Source: a virus. From it: 64,000 bases of DNA. The first letter of the stretch is position 1. Each line of letters starts with the position of its first letter. The position numbers were made by a program, and so were the translations under genes. Of the stretch, positions 1 through 5,803 are shown in pieces. Under the pieces are notes generated by a model. It worked only from the letters and a program-made list of their open reading frames with translations. It ran no database searches and was not told where the DNA came from. The stretch lies in the IMG/VR virus record IMGVR_UViG_3300020548_000009, positions 1 to 64,000 of that record; one strand, written 5' to 3'.

Positions 1-19
1 CCCTCCCCCTTTCGGGCTT

Positions 20-94
20 CTAGTCCTCGTCGCACTCTTTGAGTGCTTCTCGGATTGCCTCGGCTACTTGCTGCCAGAACTGTTCTTCGGTCAT
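20..94 (-). CDS. 24-residue acidic protein, TExxFWxxV family
   Basis: Read directly from the minus strand: ATG at 94-92, stop TAG at 22-20, with GGAGAACACA just before the start. The product begins MTEEQFWQQV and is acidic. The same TExxFWxxV pattern occurs in the small proteins at 661-819 and 5363-5515, so this looks like a paralogous micro-protein family. Function unknown. The strong ribosome site and the promoter at 141-169 support it despite its length. Confidence 0.6.
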   Translation of the reverse strand: MTEEQFWQQVAEAIREALKECDED

Positions 95-140
95 TGTGTT
101 CTCCTATTGTGTTAGGTGGAGCGGTTGCCCCACTAAGAAC

Positions 141-169
141 AGGATACCACACTTGTTAGACAGAAACAA
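141..169 (-). promoter_or_regulatory. Promoter with TGTCTAACA spacer motif
   Basis: TTGTTT, 17-base spacer, TATCCT on the minus strand. The spacer contains TGTCTAACA. The leader forms hairpin GTGGGG/CTCCAC (116-133) before the gene at 20-94. Confidence 0.65.
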
Positions 170-326
170 CCTCTGCGAGCAGATTTCCGAAGAATCTTGT
201 CAGGGGGCTTTCACCCCATGCGAGCCGGCTATCTCACCTTGCGCTCTCTAGGGATTGTTGCCTAGGGGGTGAGCCTTACCTAACTCTCTGGCTCAGGGGG
301 CTCGTCTTGAGCAGCCTGACCCGATA
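166..326 (-). ncRNA. Candidate small structured RNA, no ORF
   Basis: The promoter at 332-360 faces a stretch in which every ATG or GTG frame I checked on the minus strand closes within a few codons. The RNA could form three local hairpins: TGAGCC/GGCTCA, CTAGG/CCTAG and GGGG/CCCC. It runs into the promoter of the gene at 20-94, so it could be either an independent RNA or a long leader of that gene. The 3' end is not defined by the sequence. Confidence 0.4.
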
Positions 327-331
327 AGACC

Positions 332-360
332 AGTGTATCACACTTGGCAACGCTTCGCAA
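332..360 (-). promoter_or_regulatory. Promoter, AAGTGTGATACACT class
   Basis: TTGCGA, 17-base spacer ending AAGTGTGA, TACACT on the minus strand. It faces the non-coding stretch 166-326. Confidence 0.7.
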
Positions 361-398
361 CTCCTAGCGAAGATTTTTTTAGGGGCTCCTCGGGCATT

Positions 399-600
399 GC
401 GAGAATGAAACTAAGCCCTTAGTCACGGCTTTGAGAAACGAACGCTCTGGGGGCTCTCGGGCGCGTCTGGTGGGTCATCTGGTCGTGGTCGTCCGTGTGT
501 AATACAAGCGTTTAGACTGCCCTGGTGGCGAGCGTTTAGGAAACCTTGCCCTTAGTCAAGGCTTTTCCCGCGCGCCGCTCTTGGGGCTCTCGGGCGCGGC
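399..600. repeat. Two copies of a local intergenic repeat
   Basis: Two related blocks (about 399-462 and 538-600) share GCCCTTAGTCA (415-425, 548-558) and a following GCTCT-GGGGCTCTCGGGCGCG stretch. A third, partial copy lies at 933-990. The 95-660 gap otherwise holds a weak minus-strand promoter-like TATTAC near 500 and a possible 19-codon ORF (419-478) without a ribosome site, which I do not call. Confidence 0.6.
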
Positions 601-604
601 TAAC

Positions 605-647
605 GCACCCCACGCTGCCCCGTCGGGGTAGTACCAGCGTGGGGTGC
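605..647. terminator. GC-rich 13-bp hairpin after the gene at 661-819
   Basis: Perfect inverted repeat GCACCCCACGCTG / CAGCGTGGGGTGC (605-617, 635-647). No T-run follows on either strand, so it could be a weak terminator or an RNA-stabilising hairpin. Confidence 0.5.
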
Positions 648-660
648 TGAGCCGTGTGCG

Positions 661-819
661 CTATTCGGCGTGGCGTATCTGGTCTGCGGCGCAGATTTCG
701 CAGAACGACTGTCCGAACGGCGGGTTGCACTCGTGGTCGATGTGAGTCATCAGCCCTGCATCCATCAGGCTGATTATTCGCTCAACTTCTGCCCAGAACT
801 CGGCTTCAGTGCGTACCAT
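661..819 (-). CDS. 52-residue Cys/His-containing protein, TExxFWxxV family
   Basis: ATG at 819-817, stop TAG 663-661, with AAGGAGCAAGACA upstream. The N-terminus MVRTEAEFWAEVERII matches the motif of the micro-proteins at 20-94 and 5363-5515. The second half has HIDHEC and CEICAADQ, a possible small zinc site. It has its own promoter (867-895) and leader hairpin (843-860). Function unknown. Confidence 0.65.
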   Translation of the reverse strand: MVRTEAEFWAEVERIISLMDAGLMTHIDHECNPPFGQSFCEICAADQIRHAE

Positions 820-866
820 TGTCTTGCTCCTTCATTGTGTTGGTGGGGCTTGTTCCCCACACTCTT

Positions 867-895
867 AGTGTATCACACTTCTAGCGATTTCGCAA
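867..895 (-). promoter_or_regulatory. Promoter, AAGTGTGATACACT class
   Basis: TTGCGA, 17-base spacer, TACACT. Leader hairpin GTGGGG/CCCCAC at 843-860. Confidence 0.75.
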
Positions 896-932
896 CTTCA
901 CCGAGCGCCGCCCGCCGTGTCGTAGTGCGACG

Positions 933-990
933 CCAGAATGAAACCTTGCCCTTAGTCACGGAAACTTTTCAGCGCCGCTCTGGGGGCTTC
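933..990. repeat. Third copy of the GCCCTTAGTCA repeat
   Basis: GCCCTTAGTCA at 948-958 followed by CAGCGCCGCTCTGGGGGC, matching the blocks at 399-462 and 538-600. It lies in the gene-free stretch 820-1109, which also holds the hairpin at 1074-1102 and a TGTTAGACA at 1009-1017 without an obvious promoter. Confidence 0.55.
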
Positions 991-1073
991 CTATTGCGTC
1001 TGGTTGGCTGTTAGACAGCGCTCGCCGATTGCGTATGCTGGCGGATTTCTGCCTCCGCCGCTCTATCGGGGTT

Positions 1074-1102
1074 GGGCTTGGCGGGGGTTGCCCGCCAAGC
1101 CC
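1074..1102. terminator. 12-bp GC-rich hairpin after the gene at 1110-1376
   Basis: GGGCTTGGCGGG (1074-1085), five-base loop, CCCGCCAAGCCC (1091-1102), a few bases after the stop of the upstream gene. No T-run. Confidence 0.55.
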
Positions 1103-1109
1103 TGCCCGA

Positions 1110-1376
1110 TTAGTCCAGTTGGGGCTTGGCGCTGGTGTCGGCGTAACGCTTGCCGAGCGAGCCTTGCGGGGCGAACAGTGGGTGCTGTTGCGTACCCTTA
1201 TCGGGGTCACCATAGGTAACCTTTGTGCCGAGCACGAACAGCGTCACGCCGTTGCGGGTGTAACGCATGGCACCCTTACGGGCGTTGTCACGGAGCCAAG
1301 CCGTTGGATTGGCTGGCGTTGGGTGGAATGTAATCACTTCGGTAACCTTCCTTCGTGGGTACTTCGTTTTCGCCAC
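1110..1376 (-). CDS. Small basic hypothetical protein, leaderless start
   Basis: An 88-residue protein starting with GTG at 1376-1374, which lies 7 bases after the -10 hexamer TACCCT, so the mRNA would be leaderless. An alternative GTG at 1337-1335 has AAGGAAGG upstream and would give 75 residues (start MITFHPTP). The N-terminal MAKTKYPRRK is basic. No recognised domain. Followed by the hairpin at 1074-1102. Confidence 0.7.
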   Translation of the reverse strand: MAKTKYPRRKVTEVITFHPTPANPTAWLRDNARKGAMRYTRNGVTLFVLGTKVTYGDPDKGTQQHPLFAPQGSLGKRYADTSAKPQLD

Positions 1377-1383
1377 TAATACA

Positions 1384-1412
1384 AGGGTACACTATTGTTA
1401 GACACTTTGCAA
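1384..1412 (-). promoter_or_regulatory. Promoter with TGTCTAACA spacer motif, leaderless
   Basis: TTGCAA, 17-base spacer containing TGTCTAACA (1396-1404), TACCCT. The GTG start of the next gene is 7 bases downstream. Confidence 0.7.
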
Positions 1413-1421
1413 CTTCTGCGA

Positions 1422-1444
1422 CCATTTGTCACACAATTGTCATA
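1422..1444. repeat. 23-bp repeat, copy 1
   Basis: CCATTTGTCACACAATTGTC plus ATA is repeated exactly at 5148-5170. Each copy lies just upstream of a promoter and about 80-160 bp before a copy of the dispersed element. It contains palindrome ACAATTGT and two TGACA half-sites. Confidence 0.75.
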
Positions 1445-1585
1445 CTTCACTGAGAGTGGTCGGTAGTCACGGAGAGTGGTCGCCGTCCTTGGGGTAGGAA
1501 ACTTTGCGATTGTGCGCACTTTCACAAGCCCGTGTCCGCGCCCGTGCCCGGGGCGAACACCTGTTCGCTTCTTGCCTCCGGCCTG

Positions 1586-1650
1586 CCCAAAATATGGTGT
1601 TCCTTGATTATTGGATTTATTTTCGTGCGGAGCGTTCCTTCGGGGCAGTT
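1586..1650. repeat. Dispersed intergenic element, copy 1
   Basis: First of nine copies with conserved blocks AAAATATGGTGTTCC, ATTGGATTTATT and GTTCC(C)TTxGGGGC, all in the same orientation in this window. A block GTGCGCACTTTCACAAGCCC lies about 70 bp to the left. The gene-free gap 1377-1690 is filled by this element, the 23-bp repeat and the promoter at 1384-1412. Confidence 0.8.
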
Positions 1651-1690
1651 GGGCTCCCGCTCGCGGCGGGTAGCCCCTCTGCCTTTTGGT

Positions 1691-1834
1691 TTAGTCCCAC
1701 TCGCCCAGAGTTCGGAGGATGTCCTCAGTCCACCTTCTGAAGTCGGGATTTAGGTCAAGGTCTAGCGACCAATCGTAAATCTCTACTCGCTCGTGGTCCT
1801 CTCGGGTGATTTTGTTTTGTTCTCTCGGTGTCAT
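1691..1834 (-). CDS. 47-residue charged hypothetical protein
   Basis: ATG at 1834-1832 with AGAAGGAGAAAACA upstream; stop TAA at 1693-1691. The product begins MTPREQNKITREDHERVE and ends RTLGEWD; it is rich in D, E, R and W. Its promoter at 1855-1883 is close to consensus. No family recognised. Confidence 0.65.
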   Translation of the reverse strand: MTPREQNKITREDHERVEIYDWSLDLDLNPDFRRWTEDILRTLGEWD

Positions 1835-1854
1835 TGTTTTCTCCTTCTGTTTTT

Positions 1855-1894
1855 AGTATAACATGGCTCGGGCTGTTTGTCAACCCGAGCCATG
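1855..1894 (-). promoter_or_regulatory. Consensus promoter built inside a hairpin
   Basis: TTGACA, 17-base spacer, TATACT (1855-1883). A perfect 11-bp inverted repeat CATGGCTCGGG / CCCGAGCCATG (1862-1872, 1884-1894) has the -35 hexamer in its loop. It sits 5 bases after the stop of the gene at 1899-2138, so one segment may serve as that gene's end hairpin and the next gene's promoter. Confidence 0.75.
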
Positions 1895-1898
1895 TTTT

Positions 1899-2138
1899 TT
1901 ATTTTTCCGTGATTCCTGCCAGACGGCAACCCTTGCGGATTTTGCCCATTCCTTGCTTGTCGCTCATTGAGCCCCAACCGTTGCTTACTTGCGTAAGTGT
2001 TCCGTTGGCGATTTCTGCCATGAGCGTTGAATAGTGCCAGATTTGGCGGACGCCTTCAACCTCAACGGCTCTCCATGAAGAAGCCTTGACGGTCTTGCCG
2101 TTTCGCAATGGCACTGTTGCTAGTTCCTGTATTTTCAT
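1899..2138 (-). CDS. 79-residue phage hypothetical protein (WHYSTLMA)
   Basis: Starts MKIQELATVPL at 2138 with AAGGAGAACAACACA upstream. The central WHYSTLMAEI segment and the length resemble small proteins often seen in actinophage early regions; this is from memory and no domain name applies. Own promoter at 2178-2206. Confidence 0.75.
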   Translation of the reverse strand: MKIQELATVPLRNGKTVKASSWRAVEVEGVRQIWHYSTLMAEIANGTLTQVSNGWGSMSDKQGMGKIRKGCRLAGITEK

Positions 2139-2177
2139 TGTGTTGTTCTCCTTGTTTTGGTTTTGCCTTACACCTTC

Positions 2178-2206
2178 AGTATAGGGTACTGTTAGACATT
2201 TGTCAA
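2178..2206 (-). promoter_or_regulatory. Consensus promoter with TGTCTAACA spacer motif
   Basis: TTGACA, 17-base spacer with TGTCTAACA (2190-2198), TATACT. Confidence 0.8.
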
Positions 2207-2241
2207 CCTTATCCGACAGAAACTTATTTTTCTTTTTGAGG

Positions 2242-2270
2242 TTGCTTTTTGTCTGCCGTTGTGTTATACT
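2242..2270 (+). promoter_or_regulatory. Plus-strand promoter for a small RNA
   Basis: TTGCTT, 17-base spacer, TATACT on the plus strand, against the direction of the surrounding genes. No plus-strand ORF follows. Confidence 0.7.
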
Positions 2271-2276
2271 ATTATT

Positions 2277-2407
2277 AGTGGGGGGAGGAGACGACTCGCG
2301 CCCCTCTCCGGTAAGACGCAGCCCGTGCGCCCCTCTTCGCCCTAGGTCGCCCGTGGTGGCCTCTGGCCGCCCCTTCGGGGGAGGGCTCTCACCCTCCCCC
2401 TTTCGGG
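2277..2407 (+). ncRNA. Plus-strand small RNA candidate A
   Basis: About 130 bases between the plus-strand promoter and the hairpin GGGGGAGGG/CCCTCCCCC near 2378-2400. It starts with SD-like GGGGGGAGGAG but has no following ORF. It shares GGGGGAG-GGAG and GCGCCCCTCTTCGCCC with the RNA at 3860-4017. Its last 16 bases (2392-2407) are repeated exactly at bases 1-16, suggesting another copy just outside the window. Confidence 0.6.
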
Positions 2408-2408
2408 A

Positions 2409-2651
2409 CTACTTCGCCTCTTGCGTGTTGAGCAAGGTTCCGTATGCGTACACGATGTCGTAGGCGAGGTTGCTACAACGTCGCTGTACGACCCTCAGTG
2501 CGCCCTGAATGAGGATGCTCTTCTCTTCGTCGTGGGGTGTGTCGGCTGCCTCTGCTTCGGCTGCCTCTACTTGGTCAATTAGTCGACGCAGAATAAACTT
2601 GACTTCCTGCGCCCTCTTCTGTGCTATTTCACTCTCGGTCATTGTGTCCAT
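2409..2651 (-). CDS. 80-residue acidic helical protein
   Basis: Start chosen at ATG 2651 (MDTMTESEIAQKR), with CAAAGGAGAAAAGCA upstream; the open frame extends further but has no ribosome site there. The sequence is Glu/Ala/Arg-rich and likely alpha-helical, with one Cys. A second ATG at 2642 is possible. No family recognised. Convergent with the plus-strand RNA ending at 2407. Confidence 0.7.
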   Translation of the reverse strand: MDTMTESEIAQKRAQEVKFILRRLIDQVEAAEAEAADTPHDEEKSILIQGALRVVQRRCSNLAYDIVYAYGTLLNTQEAK

Positions 2652-2697
2652 TGCTTTTCTCCTTTGTGTTGGGTGAGGCGGTTGCCCCACTACTTCT

Positions 2698-2726
2698 AGT
2701 GTATCACAACTACTTCTCTTCGTCAA
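2698..2726 (-). promoter_or_regulatory. Promoter, TGTGATACACT class
   Basis: TTGACG, 17-base spacer, TACACT. Leader hairpin GTGGGG/CCTCAC with loop CAACCG at 2673-2690. Confidence 0.75.
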
Positions 2727-2783
2727 CCTGAAACGCAAATTATTTTCATTCTTTGCCCCTGCGCACTTTTTGCCCTGGGTGGG

Positions 2784-2918
2784 TCAGTCCCACTCTCGGC
2801 GGTCGGGTGCCGGCTTGCGCTTGTGGTGGATAGTTACCGCACGGGTGCGCAGTCCGTCTGCGAACGCCTGCTTATCCGCGGGGTTCCAGCCCCTCCGCTT
2901 GCTCTTTTGGTTTTTCAT
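2784..2918 (-). CDS. 44-residue basic protein
   Basis: ATG at 2918-2916 directly after GGAGGTGAAG, one of the strongest ribosome sites in the region; stop TGA at 2786-2784. The product begins MKNQKSKRRGWNPADKQ and carries many Lys/Arg, with a HHKRKP stretch, so nucleic-acid binding is plausible but not shown. Own promoter at 2937-2965. Confidence 0.65.
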   Translation of the reverse strand: MKNQKSKRRGWNPADKQAFADGLRTRAVTIHHKRKPAPDRREWD

Positions 2919-2936
2919 CTTCACCTCCATAAGACC

Positions 2937-2965
2937 AGTGTATCACACTTTTAGTGGTTTCGCAA
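2937..2965 (-). promoter_or_regulatory. Promoter, AAGTGTGATACACT class
   Basis: TTGCGA, 17-base spacer, TACACT. Confidence 0.75.
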
Positions 2966-3042
2966 CTCGTTCCGCAAGATTTTGCCCCTGCGCGAACTTC
3001 GGGCTGAGAGGGCACTTCTCGTCCCCCTCAGCCCTTGCGCTC

Positions 3043-3240
3043 TTAGGCGTTGGCGTTTTCTTTCTTTGCCTTCACGGTTGGGTTTCCCAACTTGCGAGCG
3101 ACATCTACGATGTCACCAGTCAGGTTCAGGAACACCGTTCCGTTCTCTCCGTCTCGGAGTTCAATGCTCAACATTCCGTTGGTCATTTCTGCCGTGACAT
3201 CGTCCGCGGTGAGGTGGACGAATAGGTGTGTGCTTATCAT
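3043..3240 (-). CDS. 65-residue hypothetical protein
   Basis: Start at ATG 3240 (MISTHLFVHLTADD), with GGAAGGAAACAGAA upstream; the longer open frame runs through the promoter and is not used. Alternating hydrophobic residues suggest a beta-strand core (SIELRDGENGTVFLNLTG). Function unknown. A hairpin GGGCTGAG/CTCAGCCC region lies just after its stop. Confidence 0.7.
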   Translation of the reverse strand: MISTHLFVHLTADDVTAEMTNGMLSIELRDGENGTVFLNLTGDIVDVARKLGNPTVKAKKENANA

Positions 3241-3286
3241 TTCTGTTTCCTTCCTTGTTGTGTAAGGCGGTTGCCCTACTACTATT

Positions 3287-3315
3287 AGTGTATCACACTT
3301 GCGAGAGTTTCGCAA
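3287..3315 (-). promoter_or_regulatory. Promoter, AAGTGTGATACACT class
   Basis: TTGCGA, 17-base spacer, TACACT. Leader hairpin GTAGGG/CCTTAC with loop CAACCG at 3262-3279; its second and third pairs differ from the other leaders in a compensatory way. Confidence 0.75.
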
Positions 3316-3416
3316 CTCTTTGCGCCACCTTTTTTAGATTCTGCCCCAGCGGCCTTCGCTGGGCGAGTTTGGGGTGGCAAGGCAAGGAGGTAGAACCCTG
3401 CCACCCTCACTCGTTC

Positions 3417-3704
3417 TTATCGGGCTACGGCGAGCGAAGCCTTGTTCAGGGCATCGCTACTCTCTCGCCATGCGTCGCTATCGGCTGTCTCTCCGTAGAA
3501 CGCTTGACGATAGATACGCTTGCCTTTGTGGTACAACTCAACCATAACGGCGTTTGCCTTTATGCTGTCGTCGTATGTCACTTCGGCTTCGTAGGTGACT
3601 TTGGTAATCTCGTCGTAAGCCCACCCCGTAGGGAATAACTCACTGGATACCTCAATCCACTCGCCCGTTCGTTTTGCGCCTCTCGGCAGTCTGTAATAAC
3701 TCAC
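3417..3704 (-). CDS. 95-residue hypothetical protein
   Basis: GTG start at 3704 (MSYYRLPRGAKRTGEW) preceded by GAGAGAGGTAATGAA. A competing ATG just upstream closes after two codons. The middle has a predicted beta pattern (VTYEAEVTYDD), followed by a basic helix. No family recognised. Promoter at 3753-3781. Confidence 0.7.
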   Translation of the reverse strand: MSYYRLPRGAKRTGEWIEVSSELFPTGWAYDEITKVTYEAEVTYDDSIKANAVMVELYHKGKRIYRQAFYGETADSDAWRESSDALNKASLAVAR

Positions 3705-3752
3705 TTCATTACCTCTCTCTCTTGTAGGTACTTCGGTTTCCCTACTAACTAC

Positions 3753-3781
3753 ACTATACCAGATTGTTAGACACTTGACAA
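3753..3781 (-). promoter_or_regulatory. Promoter with TGTCTAACA spacer motif
   Basis: TTGTCA, 17-base spacer with TGTCTAACA (3765-3773), TATAGT. Confidence 0.75.
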
Positions 3782-3824
3782 CCTTATCGGGCAGATTCCC
3801 GAAGAATCTTTTTGCCGGCTCAGG

Positions 3825-3853
3825 TTGACTTTTCGCTCATTGTGTGATACAAT
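3825..3853 (+). promoter_or_regulatory. Plus-strand promoter for a small RNA
   Basis: TTGACT, 17-base spacer, TACAAT on the plus strand, divergent from the promoter at 3753-3781. Confidence 0.75.
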
Positions 3854-3859
3854 GATAAT

Positions 3860-4017
3860 AGACGGGGGAGAGGAGAGCCCGCCGCGGCCTCCGCCCGAAC
3901 GTATGTTCGCCCGCGCGCCCCTCTTCGCCCGGGGGTCGTTCTCTTCCCTCAATCTACTTTTATTTTACAGTGGGGGTGTAACACGGTTTCCCGCGCTACA
4001 CCCCCATTTTTTATTTT
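3860..4017 (+). ncRNA. Plus-strand small RNA candidate B
   Basis: A roughly 158-base unit with both a near-consensus promoter and a stem plus T-run terminator (3972-4017). It opens with SD-like GGGGGAGAGGAG but no ORF follows. It shares blocks with RNA A (GCGCCCCTCTTCGCCC) and with the segment at 4410-4516 (a 21-bp GC-rich block and the terminator sequence). Its 3' end overlaps the end of the minus-strand gene at 4011-4322. Confidence 0.65.
3972..4017 (+). terminator. Rho-independent terminator of RNA B
   Basis: GGGGGTGTA (3972-3980) pairs with TACACCCCC (3997-4005), followed by ATTTTTTATTTT on the plus strand. Confidence 0.8.
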
Positions 4018-4322
4018 GCGAAACTCGCTACTGCTACCGCTATGTCCCAAGCATCAAACTCATCTGCTGTACCGTAGTTTTCAGTAGCGTTTTTACCGAA
4101 GTACGGCAGATTATCTTCTAGGTGTTCACGCAACGCTTCAAGCGTTGAGGGACTATCGATAATCTCTTTCAGAACCTCACCTACTTGGCGGAGTCTGTTT
4201 CCGTTGTTGGTGTTCCGAAACTGATAAGCCTCGAACCAATAGGTTCGGCTTTCTTCTGCTTGTTTTAGTGCTTTGCGTAACTCATCAACATACTCTTGGG
4301 TAATCGGCTGTTCGGTAATCAT
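4011..4322 (-). CDS. 103-residue helical hypothetical protein
   Basis: Start at ATG 4322 (MITEQPITQEYVDELRKALK) with CAAGGAGAAAAAACA upstream. The sequence is mostly amphipathic helix with a likely coiled coil in the first half. No family recognised. Its stop overlaps the plus-strand terminator of RNA B by 7 bases. Confidence 0.7.
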   Translation of the reverse strand: MITEQPITQEYVDELRKALKQAEESRTYWFEAYQFRNTNNGNRLRQVGEVLKEIIDSPSTLEALREHLEDNLPYFGKNATENYGTADEFDAWDIAVAVASFAK

Positions 4323-4363
4323 TGTTTTTTCTCCTTGTTGTTTTGGTTTTGCCTTACACTCTA

Positions 4364-4392
4364 AGTATAGCATCTGTTAGACACTTTGTCTA
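4364..4392 (-). promoter_or_regulatory. Promoter with TGTCTAACA spacer motif
   Basis: TAGACA, 17-base spacer with TGTCTAACA (4375-4383), TATACT. Confidence 0.7.
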
Positions 4393-4409
4393 CTCAGAAT
4401 AGACATTGT

Positions 4410-4516
4410 GAAATGTTTCTTTTGCCCGCCGCGGCCTCCGCCCGCGGGCAATTTTCTCCCACACCCTATTTTAGCGTGGGGGTGTTACACAGTTATTTTT
4501 TACTGTGTAACACCCC
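4410..4516 (+). ncRNA. Degenerate third plus-strand RNA locus
   Basis: Contains the same 21-bp GCCCGCCGCGG-type block as RNA B and a related 3' hairpin (4479-4516). The only upstream promoter candidate on the plus strand is TTGTCT, 17 bases, TGAAAT, which is weak. It may be a decayed or differently controlled copy. Confidence 0.35.
4479..4516. terminator. 15-bp hairpin after the gene at 4524-4802
   Basis: GGGGTGTTACACAGT (4479-4493), loop TATTTTT, ACTGTGTAACACCCC (4502-4516). Perfect arms; could serve both strands. Confidence 0.65.
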
Positions 4517-4523
4517 TTTGCTA

Positions 4524-4802
4524 CTAGGCGTTTGCCGTTGCGAGTTTGTCGTAACGGTGTACGGGCTTTATGTCTTCATTCACTGCTCGCCCGATGCTCT
4601 TAGCATTGAGTAGGTCAGTGAGAGTGCCAAGCATGACATCGTAGTAGACATACTCGCTACCGTTTGTGTACTCAATTACCAATTCACCGTAGGCGAGTTC
4701 GTAATTGTCCGACTCGCCATGTTGGGCGAGGTCAATCTCGCTCACCGTATAAGTGAGTTTCCTCACTGCCGTTGAGTTGAGTTGGGTTACTTCTATTTTC
4801 AT
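4524..4802 (-). CDS. KTSC-domain-like protein
   Basis: 92 residues from ATG 4802, with AAAGGAGAAACAAA upstream. The second half fits the KTSC domain pattern: a strand with YTNGSEYVYYDVM, then LLNAKSIGRAVNEDIKPVHRY (read as two adjacent blocks, AKSIGRAVN and DIKPVHRY). KTSC proteins are small and often phage- or genome-defence-associated, with no settled function. Recognised from pattern only. Confidence 0.7.
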   Translation of the reverse strand: MKIEVTQLNSTAVRKLTYTVSEIDLAQHGESDNYELAYGELVIEYTNGSEYVYYDVMLGTLTDLLNAKSIGRAVNEDIKPVHRYDKLATANA

Positions 4803-4843
4803 TTTGTTTCTCCTTTGTTGTTTTGTTATTGCCTTACACTTCT

Positions 4844-4884
4844 ACTATACCGTTGGTGGGGCAGATTTCCAACCTGCCCCACCA
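4844..4884 (-). promoter_or_regulatory. Promoter built inside a hairpin
   Basis: TTGGAA, 17-base spacer, TATAGT (4844-4872). Inverted repeat TGGTGGGGCAG / CTGCCCCACCA (4854-4864, 4874-4884) places the -35 in its loop, as at 1855-1894. The hairpin follows the stop at 4891. Confidence 0.65.
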
Positions 4885-4890
4885 GATTTT

Positions 4891-5073
4891 TTAGCGTCCG
4901 AATTCTTCCTGCCAGAGTTCTTCTGCTTTGTCTAGGATTCTGTCGGCGTAGCGAGTGCTCATGTAGTCGTCGTCAATCCACGGAATGAATCCGTTTCCTG
5001 CGAGGTGCTCTATGGCTCTCTCTACGAATCGCTCTTGCTCTTCTTCGCCTAGTTCACTGAATTCGGTAATCAT
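4891..5073 (-). CDS. 60-residue acidic protein
   Basis: Starts MITEFSELGEEEQERFVERA at 5073 with AAAGGAGAAACCA upstream. Very acidic and probably helical, ending WQEEFGR. No family recognised. Confidence 0.65.
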   Translation of the reverse strand: MITEFSELGEEEQERFVERAIEHLAGNGFIPWIDDDYMSTRYADRILDKAEELWQEEFGR

Positions 5074-5109
5074 TGGTTTCTCCTTTGTGTTGTTTTGCCT
5101 TACACTCTA

Positions 5110-5138
5110 ATTGTACAGCATGGGTGTACCATAATTGC
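5110..5138 (-). promoter_or_regulatory. Weak promoter for the gene at 4891-5073
   Basis: TACAAT with a poor -35 (GCAATT) at 17 bases. Inferred mainly from position. Confidence 0.35.
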
Positions 5139-5147
5139 GCATTTACG

Positions 5148-5170
5148 CCATTTGTCACACAATTGTCATA
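5148..5170. repeat. 23-bp repeat, copy 2
   Basis: Exact copy of 1422-1444. Confidence 0.75.
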
Positions 5171-5246
5171 ATCGGCTGTTAGGCTCACCTAACAAGTGAT
5201 AGTGCGAATTTTCACAAGCCTCCGACCGAAGGTCGGCTCCCGGTAG

Positions 5247-5309
5247 CCCAAAATATGGTGTTTCCTGATAATCGGATTTATTTAGTGCTGTGGCGTTTCC
5301 CTTGGGGCT
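5247..5309. repeat. Dispersed intergenic element, copy 2
   Basis: AAAATATGGTGTTTCC, ATCGGATTTATTT and GTTTCCCTTGGGGC in the usual order. With the 23-bp repeat it fills the gene-free stretch 5074-5362. Confidence 0.8.
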
Positions 5310-5362
5310 GAGCGAAGGGGGTGAGCGCCCGGCCTGGTCGCCCACCCCACATCATTTTGCTC

Positions 5363-5515
5363 TTAGAGCCACTCAGAGACGTCGCCGTCGGCGATTTCTG
5401 AGTAGTCCAATCCATGAGCGTCGGCTACTGCTTGCCAGAAGTCTTCTTCTGTAAGCGGTGCTTGACCCTCTTGAACGTCTTCTGGGAGATGCTCCCACCA
5501 CGTTGTTTTATTCAT
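5363..5515 (-). CDS. 50-residue acidic protein, TExxFWxxV family
   Basis: ATG at 5515-5513 with GGAAAGGAAACACA upstream; stop TAA 5365-5363. Contains LTEEDFWQAVADAHGLDY, matching the micro-proteins at 20-94 and 661-819. Ends GDVSEWL. Function unknown. Its promoter (5544-5572) lies inside the end of the preceding gene. Confidence 0.65.
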   Translation of the reverse strand: MNKTTWWEHLPEDVQEGQAPLTEEDFWQAVADAHGLDYSEIADGDVSEWL

Positions 5516-5539
5516 TGTGTTTCCTTTCCTGTTGGGTAA

Positions 5540-5740
5540 TTACAGTGTATCACACTCTAGGAGTTTTAGCAACTCTTTCTGGGTCATTTCCTGAATCTGT
5601 GCCGCGTCTAGGTCTGCGGGTTTGATGACCTCAATGATTTGGCCCCTGCCTTGCGCGACTTCGCGGGCTGAGTAGAGGCTGAGGTACGGGCCGAGGTAGA
5701 TATCTCCCGCGGCTGTGTTGAGTTTGATGATGTAGTTCAT
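5540..5740 (-). CDS. 66-residue hypothetical protein whose end encodes a promoter
   Basis: Start at ATG 5740 (MNYIIKLNTAAGDIYLGPY) with CCAAGGAGAAAC upstream. The C-terminal codons LLKLLECDTL are the promoter of the next gene: TGTGATACACT is read as CysAspThrLeu. Beta-rich N-terminus, helical C-terminus. No promoter fits between it and the upstream gene at 5804, so it is probably co-transcribed through the hairpin at 5765-5796. Confidence 0.7.
   Translation of the reverse strand: MNYIIKLNTAAGDIYLGPYLSLYSAREVAQGRGQIIEVIKPADLDAAQIQEMTQKELLKLLECDTL
5544..5572 (-). promoter_or_regulatory. Promoter inside a coding end
   Basis: TTGCTA, 17-base spacer, TACACT. Drives the gene at 5363-5515. Confidence 0.7.
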
Positions 5741-5764
5741 GTTTCTCCTTGGCCTCCGGGCGGC

Positions 5765-5796
5765 GGCTGGTGGGGCACTTCTCGTCCCCACCAGCC
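5765..5796. terminator. GGCTGGTGGGG hairpin
   Basis: GGCTGGTGGGG (5765-5775) and CCCCACCAGCC (5786-5796). The same arms recur at 6724, 7681 and (shorter) 9095. Here it lies between two genes of one apparent transcript. Confidence 0.6.
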
Positions 5797-5803
5797 TGAC
5801 CCG

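Noticed and set aside
419-478. 19-codon ORF in the repeat at 399-462
   Set aside because: No ribosome site and it lies in a repeated block; nothing supports translation.
536-730. 64-codon minus-strand ORF
   Set aside because: It crosses the hairpin at 605-647 and the end of the gene at 661-819, has no ribosome site and a low-complexity Arg-rich product.
2770-3225. Long plus-strand ORF (151 codons) over the early genes
   Set aside because: It runs through minus-strand promoters and genes with good ribosome sites; it is an antisense shadow in GC-rich sequence.
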